Shown: positions 56,299 through 64,000 of the stretch, piece by piece | How the letters are laid out: every line of letters starts with the position of its first letter | Numbering within the stretch: position 1 is the first letter of the stretch | From: Casuarina equisetifolia | Lineage: Eukaryota > Streptophyta > Magnoliopsida > Fagales > Casuarinaceae | DNA: 64,000 nt | NCBI GenBank assembly: GCA_028551475.1 | Contig: CM052359.1 | Location: 20,275,583 to 20,339,582, forward strand | Direction of reading: 5' to 3' | The notes under the pieces: model-generated | What the model saw: only the letters and a program-made list of their open reading frames with translations | What the model was told of the DNA's origin: nothing | Databases searched by the model: none | Program-made: the position numbers and the translations under genes

Positions 56299-59200
56299 AT
56301 GGGAGCGCATCTGTTGGAGGAGGTAAGTTTTTCCTTCTCTTTTTCAAATTCGAGCTACTTCTGAATGATGATTTCGAGCTATTGCAAGCTTTGGCTCATT
56401 GATTTCAGCTGCATTTGGAGTTTTGCTCTCTAATTGCGCTTTTCGTTTCAATTCAAGTGCTCGGGCACCAAGCTGCGCTGTTTAGTCTCTCAGAAATCGA
56501 AGGAAAAGCTAAAAAGAAAACTCAAGTCTTTAAATTTTAATTTGGTTCTATTTTAAACATAACCACAACATACCACTTATAAAAAGAAAAAAAAAATAGT
56601 CACTGAGCCTTTTAGCTGCCAATGGCTTCTATGAAAGAATAGTGTGGCTAGACCTAATTTATTTTCCTTAACTTTTCCATTTCATTTTTTGTGGCTTCCC
56701 TTAAATTGATCACTGAATTTGGTGAGTTTTTCCTTTTTTGTTCAACATAATTAAAATTCAAAAGCAGCCTGGTGTACGACTCTAATTAGTTTCCAATCTA
56801 GTTCTTTGCTCAAGTAATTAGTTTTTTTTTTTTTTTTTTTGGTGGTAAGATGAATAGGTACATACTTAACGCAAAAACATATGCTATTTGGTAATTATCT
56901 TTCTTGAATCGAAGTTTTCATGTGCGATTCTTATATGTGCATTTAACAGCAGGGCAAAAATAACATCCAGGGCATTCTGGACGGAAGTGGCACTATACCT
57001 ATCAGTTGTCCATGTTTCAAGCTACTAAAGCCCAGTTTTGATGAGGTCAACCAGCGGTGTTCTACAGGTAACTGTGCTTGATCAGTTTTGTGGTAATATA
57101 CCTTATTTAGGAGAACATCTTTTTGATGGTTATATCGAAAACTTTATTGCAGATATTCTGCCGATTCCTCGTGAGGAGGCTTCATTAGCAGATCGATTGA
57201 ACTGCTCCTTTCACAGTTCACATGTGAGTTCCTCCTTGTAGTGTGTTGAACTAGTGAATTTTTATTGCCCTGACTGTGAATTTGGTACTGAAAAGTAATT
57301 TCATTTTTCAATATTAGCTATACGAGAAGTGCTAGGACACATCTTTTGATGCATGTTTATAGAATGTTGTACACCTAGAACTTAAAGTTTCATGTTTGAC
57401 TTTAAGTTTAATTTTACATTCACTTTTTAGTTTTATTAAAGTGTATCATCCTTAGTTGGTGGGTGGTACTGACATCTAAGGTTTTTGCTGTCCAGATGTT
57501 GGATGTGTTTTAGAATGCTTCTTCACTGAATTACTTTTAGGAATATGATTAAACAGACATCCCTGTCTTTTTTATCTATCAAGAACGCAAAAACATTATA
57601 ATTGGAGTCAATGAGAAGTATCCATGTATACTAGGCCTTCCTGTAAGGTTCAAACTTCTTGAAGGCTAGATGTCCTAGAGGGTATATTATAGGGAATGGA
57701 AATCATGTTTAAACTTACCTTTTTGCTTTTAGGAAGAGATGATGAGAAATGTGCGATCAAATTTTTATGTCGATAATGCCCTAGCTAACATCAATAGTCA
57801 TCTTTCTTGTTTGTAGATTATATGTTAGTGGTAATCATTCTTGTCCATAAGAGACATCCTTTTACCATACTTCTAGTCAGTGAGTCCGTAGACACCAAGT
57901 ACCTGAACTTCGCTGGTTTTGATGTCTTTATTCTAACAAACAAATGGTTAATTTTATGTTGAGCATTTGGAAATGTGTTAAAATATATGTTTCTAGATCT
58001 TGATGTTTCTTTTGTTGCAGCGCCAAGATGTCTACAGCATTTCAGTGTTGTCTGGTGAAGGCAACAGTCCGCAATGTGCTCCAGAGTTGGCATTTTCAAG
58101 CTTCTCGGAAGTTGCTAATCCATCCAAAACCCATACGTGTTTAGATGAACAATTGAATTGTCACAACTGCATTGATTTGAAAACAGAAAATGCTGAGGTA
58201 ATCCCCCCCTGCGTTGTTGATATAAATATTGAAATGGGATACTCAAAAATACCTGAATCCACTGATGAAGCTGTTGAAGGTTTGAAGAGCAAGGGTTTGC
58301 TAACTGTAAGTTTTAGCGGCTCATCTTCTTATACTATAGCATTTAGATTTTGTAAACTAATCGTTCAAACCACAAACGTTATCTTGATGTGTGGACTTTT
58401 TCATTACATAGTTGTTCTTTTTGTTTTGGGGAGTTACTATTTTCGTGTCTCTAATGTTTGTACTCTGTGTCCTGAAGCATTTGCAGAAGGTCTTGTGGAG
58501 ACAAGCAAGCCTTAAAATTGGTGGAAAATTAACTCAACTTTTGACGAACTACAGCACTTCAAGAGGTATTTATGCATTTATATTACCCTTGTTTACTTGC
58601 CTTTCTTTTTTGTAATCTTTATATCCCATTTTTCTTGTAGCCTCTCCTAGTCCATACATGTTGAAAGGAGTATAATTTTCTGTCAATAAGCAAGCTGTTT
58701 CAGAGCAATCATACATCAAATTGCCTGTTGGCTTGGTAAATAAACATGTTTTTTGTATGCATAGTGAAAACCTTTTAGGAAAATTAAAGGGGGTCATTCC
58801 CATGAAAATTTCCATCTGCTGAACACATTTAAAACTTCTTCTAGCTATGTGGATTTGGTATGACTCCTTGGAGACATGATAAAGTGCAGAGAAATGCATG
58901 TTTTGTCTATTTTCCACATCATTGGCATGGGCAAAGTACACTGAGGTTCTTTGATGAGAATACCCGTCTCTTATACATATGACGCAACTAAAAACTCTTA
59001 GGAGATGGTTGATCTGGACTTGAAGATAGAATCATAGGATTTGGTCGCCTTTCCTTGTAGGGCTAATGAAACCGAATTCTTCATAATAGTATAGCTTGTG
59101 AGCATATGTCAGCAGATTTTGCTATCACATATCTTAGATAACAGTACTTTGCATATAGTAAACCTTTCATAGTTACGATATGCAAGATTATCTTTCAAAG

Positions 59201-61033
59201 TAACTTATCTTAAAATTAAGTCAACTTCTCTTGATTTGCTATATTTGTGCGTGTGTGTGTGTGTATTCTATTTCTCTACATTTCTCTTATGCAACGACCT
59301 GAAAGAATTTCCTAATTATGATGTCCTTAGTCTATATGTACTTAAGTTCTTGCTCTCAGTCTATCATTTATGATTCTAGTGGTTGACAACTAGATACTCA
59401 ATTTGTTTTCCAACTCTCATTTCCATTGAACAGATAAATCAATGAGTGAGAGGGCCCATGATAATCCAAATAACCGATGGAGAAGATATAAACGTTCTGC
59501 CTCATTTGATTCAAGGAAGATCTTCGATTCAAGAACGATTGTTCTCCTATTTTCAATCCTGTAAGCCGCAGATCACACGTAATTGAATATCATTGCACGT
59601 TTATCTTGTAACTCTAGGTTTTTCTTCTGTTATTATTGTTGTTGGATATGTGGACAGATTAATATCAGATTTGGTCTGATAACTCAAAGGATACCTTCCA
59701 GTAACTGAAACTAAGTGCTGTTAATATGTTCACAACGTTAGTAAAGTATTATGGCTATATGGGAGAGCATTAAATCAATGAGTTGATCAAAGACATGCAT
59801 TGTGGAACTGTACCATAACATCTGAGAGTAGGGACAACCTTCTATTAAACAGTCATACCATGTACTGTCTTGAGCATCAAACATTCGGTGTTAGGTTTGA
59901 AGTCTGTTCTACATTGATTCTCATGACACATTCTCTGCTTAGAGACGCTTGCTTTAGAGTTAGGAGGATCAAAACATAATTTATGGAGTGTAATACTGAT
60001 GATTAAGCAAACATGTGAATTGACTTGTGCGGACATCCACCATAAGTTCAACCGCCACCTGTGAAGCCCCAACTGATTTTACCATATAGAGCAATGACTG
60101 AAATTAACTTCCCCAAAATGAATCGCTGTCCCTATTTCCAGAGAGCAACTATTATCAAAAGTTCAAAAGGTTCTTGTTTGCAATCAAGATGAATGCTGCT
60201 AACTCTCATCTTTTAGATTTATTCATGCCCGTGGGGAAGCCATAAAAGGTGAAAATCTTATGGTTGGATCTGTAATACCGATCACAATATAATTTGTGGC
60301 GCCAAGAGTCAAAAGCTATTACAGATTTGACTGTTGGGGGGCAGAATGTTAGGTGACATCATTAGTGGATCAGAATCTGTATGCAACGTGAAGAAATGCT
60401 GCAACAAATATGGAACTTTCTTTTTAAAGAATTATTATGCTTAGCCTTTGTGATGCAGGACTTTAAGTAATCGGAATTGAGGCTTAGTTTAGTCGAGTGC
60501 AACTCATCCTTTCTCTTTCCCTTTTATGTCTTTTTTTTTCCTATCACTTTCCAGTTTTTGGCCGAATTATTGTCATGCTGTTTGGAGTTTATGAAAAAAG
60601 CTATAAGATTTTGGTCTATTAACGTGTTAGACGTTTAGACACAAAATTGGTTGTCACTTAAGAAATTTTAGAACTGCCTTCTGGTTGCTTGGAACAACAG
60701 GATGAAGCTCTACTCCCTCTCTACACATTCCACAGCAATTAAATGTTTTATAGCTTTCAAAACGAGGAAAATTTCAACTTCCATGTTTGATGGATGGGTT
60801 TTTACTGAACTTGATGCTTTCTTTGAACCAAACATTGTCAAGTAACAGCCGCTGTGAACGCATTCCATAACTTTGTATGCCTTGTCTTCGATTACTCTTT
60901 TCAGTTCTTTCTCTATCGGTCAATGACTCAACTCATGTATTTTTTTCCTTCCAGGTCTAGTTTGGGAACATTGGTGCTGATATACCTGACTTTGAGAGTT
61001 AGGCAGAGTGCAGACAGTTATGTTCATGTCTGA
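56299..61033 (+). CDS. Uncharacterised plant protein with C-terminal membrane anchor
   Basis: I recognise no functional domain. Seven exons with GT-AG borders and matching phases encode 263 residues: 56299-56322, 56950-57067, 57153-57223, 58021-58305, 58478-58565, 59434-59560 and 60955-61033. Most of the protein is hydrophilic. It has an early Cys pair (ISCPCF), a second Cys-containing part (CLDEQLNCHNC) near 135, a possible helix HLQKVLWRQASLKIGGKLTQLL and a basic segment RWRRYKRSASFDSRK. One hydrophobic segment at about 230-251 (TIVLLFSILSSLGTLVLIYLTL) is followed by 12 residues ending YVHV, the layout of a tail-anchored protein facing the cytosol. Its place between the BTL carrier and RABH1 matches, from memory, At5g64980 of Arabidopsis, also unnamed. 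The exon 2 acceptor is a CAGCAG tandem, so Gln9 may be optional. Confidence 0.8.
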
Positions 61034-61721
61034 TAGTCTTGCCCTCCATTTCATGCTTCTTGTTTTTGTGAAGTTTTCTTGAGAACTACCGTTGAAGCTC
61101 CCTTCATAATGTCCATATAAACATGTTTTCATGCCTTCTCCGTACATAAGTAGCATCATCTACATTTACACTTGTTTTTCTCTAACAAGCAACTACCATA
61201 AACTTTTCTCAGTCTTCATGTTTCTGCAAGGCACCCACTGCGCCATGCTTATCTGATGCGGAATATCGTGAAATATCACTCTAATTGTCATGCACACAGC
61301 AAAATCTCTATACTATGCAACAAGTAGTGCGCCACCACTGATGCCCGATGAAACTTCATGTTGTCACCGGAAGCCAATGCTTTTTCTGTCCGGTCCAACG
61401 TATGTTGAAACCCCTACCAAAATATCATTTACCAACCGAGTTTTGTAGTAAGTAATCTGAGGAAAATCTTCTATTATAAATAAAATTCTGAATGTGGTTT
61501 AGAACGCCAACGACAGTGGTCGGAATTTCAAGACTTAGGCAAACAAAAGAATGGTGTAGGGATTTCAAAATGTCAACATTAATATGTTGGAATTTCCATT
61601 GCTATCTTTTGCTCCCTAAATACGAGGAAGCAACCTGATGACACATTGAATTCAAAGCGTCGGATTTCACACTTCTTGACCTGACTTGCTTCTTCTCTTC
61701 CATCTTTATGAACATATTTTT
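61034..61721. other. Convergent 3' spacer before RABH1
   Basis: This 690-bp AT-rich interval should contain the 3' untranslated regions of two converging genes. I see no open frame, repeat or RNA gene in it. Confidence 0.5.
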
Positions 61722-63997
<2,276 letters not shown>

Positions 63998-64000
63998 TCA

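Overview
This is a nuclear genomic window from a flowering plant, almost certainly a eudicot and probably a woody rosid (the last step is inference). The evidence is AT-rich non-coding DNA, many short exons split by AT-rich introns, and plant-specific families: a CAMTA factor, a CDKC kinase, plastid ribosomal protein L29 and a RABH1 GTPase. Eight protein genes can be built exon by exon. In every model the splice phases close, the reading frame is unbroken and the length fits the family. Exon limits were placed by hand from splice sites and protein homology recalled from memory; no alignment was run.

Layout. Positions 1-13837 hold no supportable gene, only microsatellites, a probable solo LTR (7608-7926) and decayed sequence. 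A gene-dense stretch follows: tubulin-folding cofactor C (minus), plastid L29 (minus), a UBP3/UBP4-type deubiquitinase (plus) and a 13-exon CAMTA transcription activator (minus). An internally deleted Ty3/gypsy-type LTR retrotransposon on the minus strand occupies 36511-40437. The right end carries CDKC kinase (plus), a BTL-type mitochondrial carrier (minus), an unnamed tail-anchored-looking protein (plus) and RABH1/Rab6 GTPase (minus).

How the genes relate. These are independent housekeeping or regulatory genes, not an operon. Two act in transcription: CAMTA is a Ca2+/calmodulin-responsive DNA-binding factor, and CDKC is a P-TEFb-like kinase of the RNA polymerase II tail. The others serve tubulin folding, plastid translation, ubiquitin removal, metabolite transport and Golgi traffic. 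The order CDKC - BTL carrier - unnamed membrane protein - RABH1 matches, from memory, the Arabidopsis block At5g64960-At5g64990, so it looks like a conserved ancestral block.

No clearly new multi-gene system was found. The best leads are a GC-AG intron and a 139-bp tandem repeat carrying a dead copy of an exon in the UBP gene, an uncharacterised single-span protein with a conserved position, a gypsy element whose gag zinc knuckle is joined directly to the end of its reverse transcriptase, and a CGCG-type CAMTA site in the CAMTA gene's own leader.
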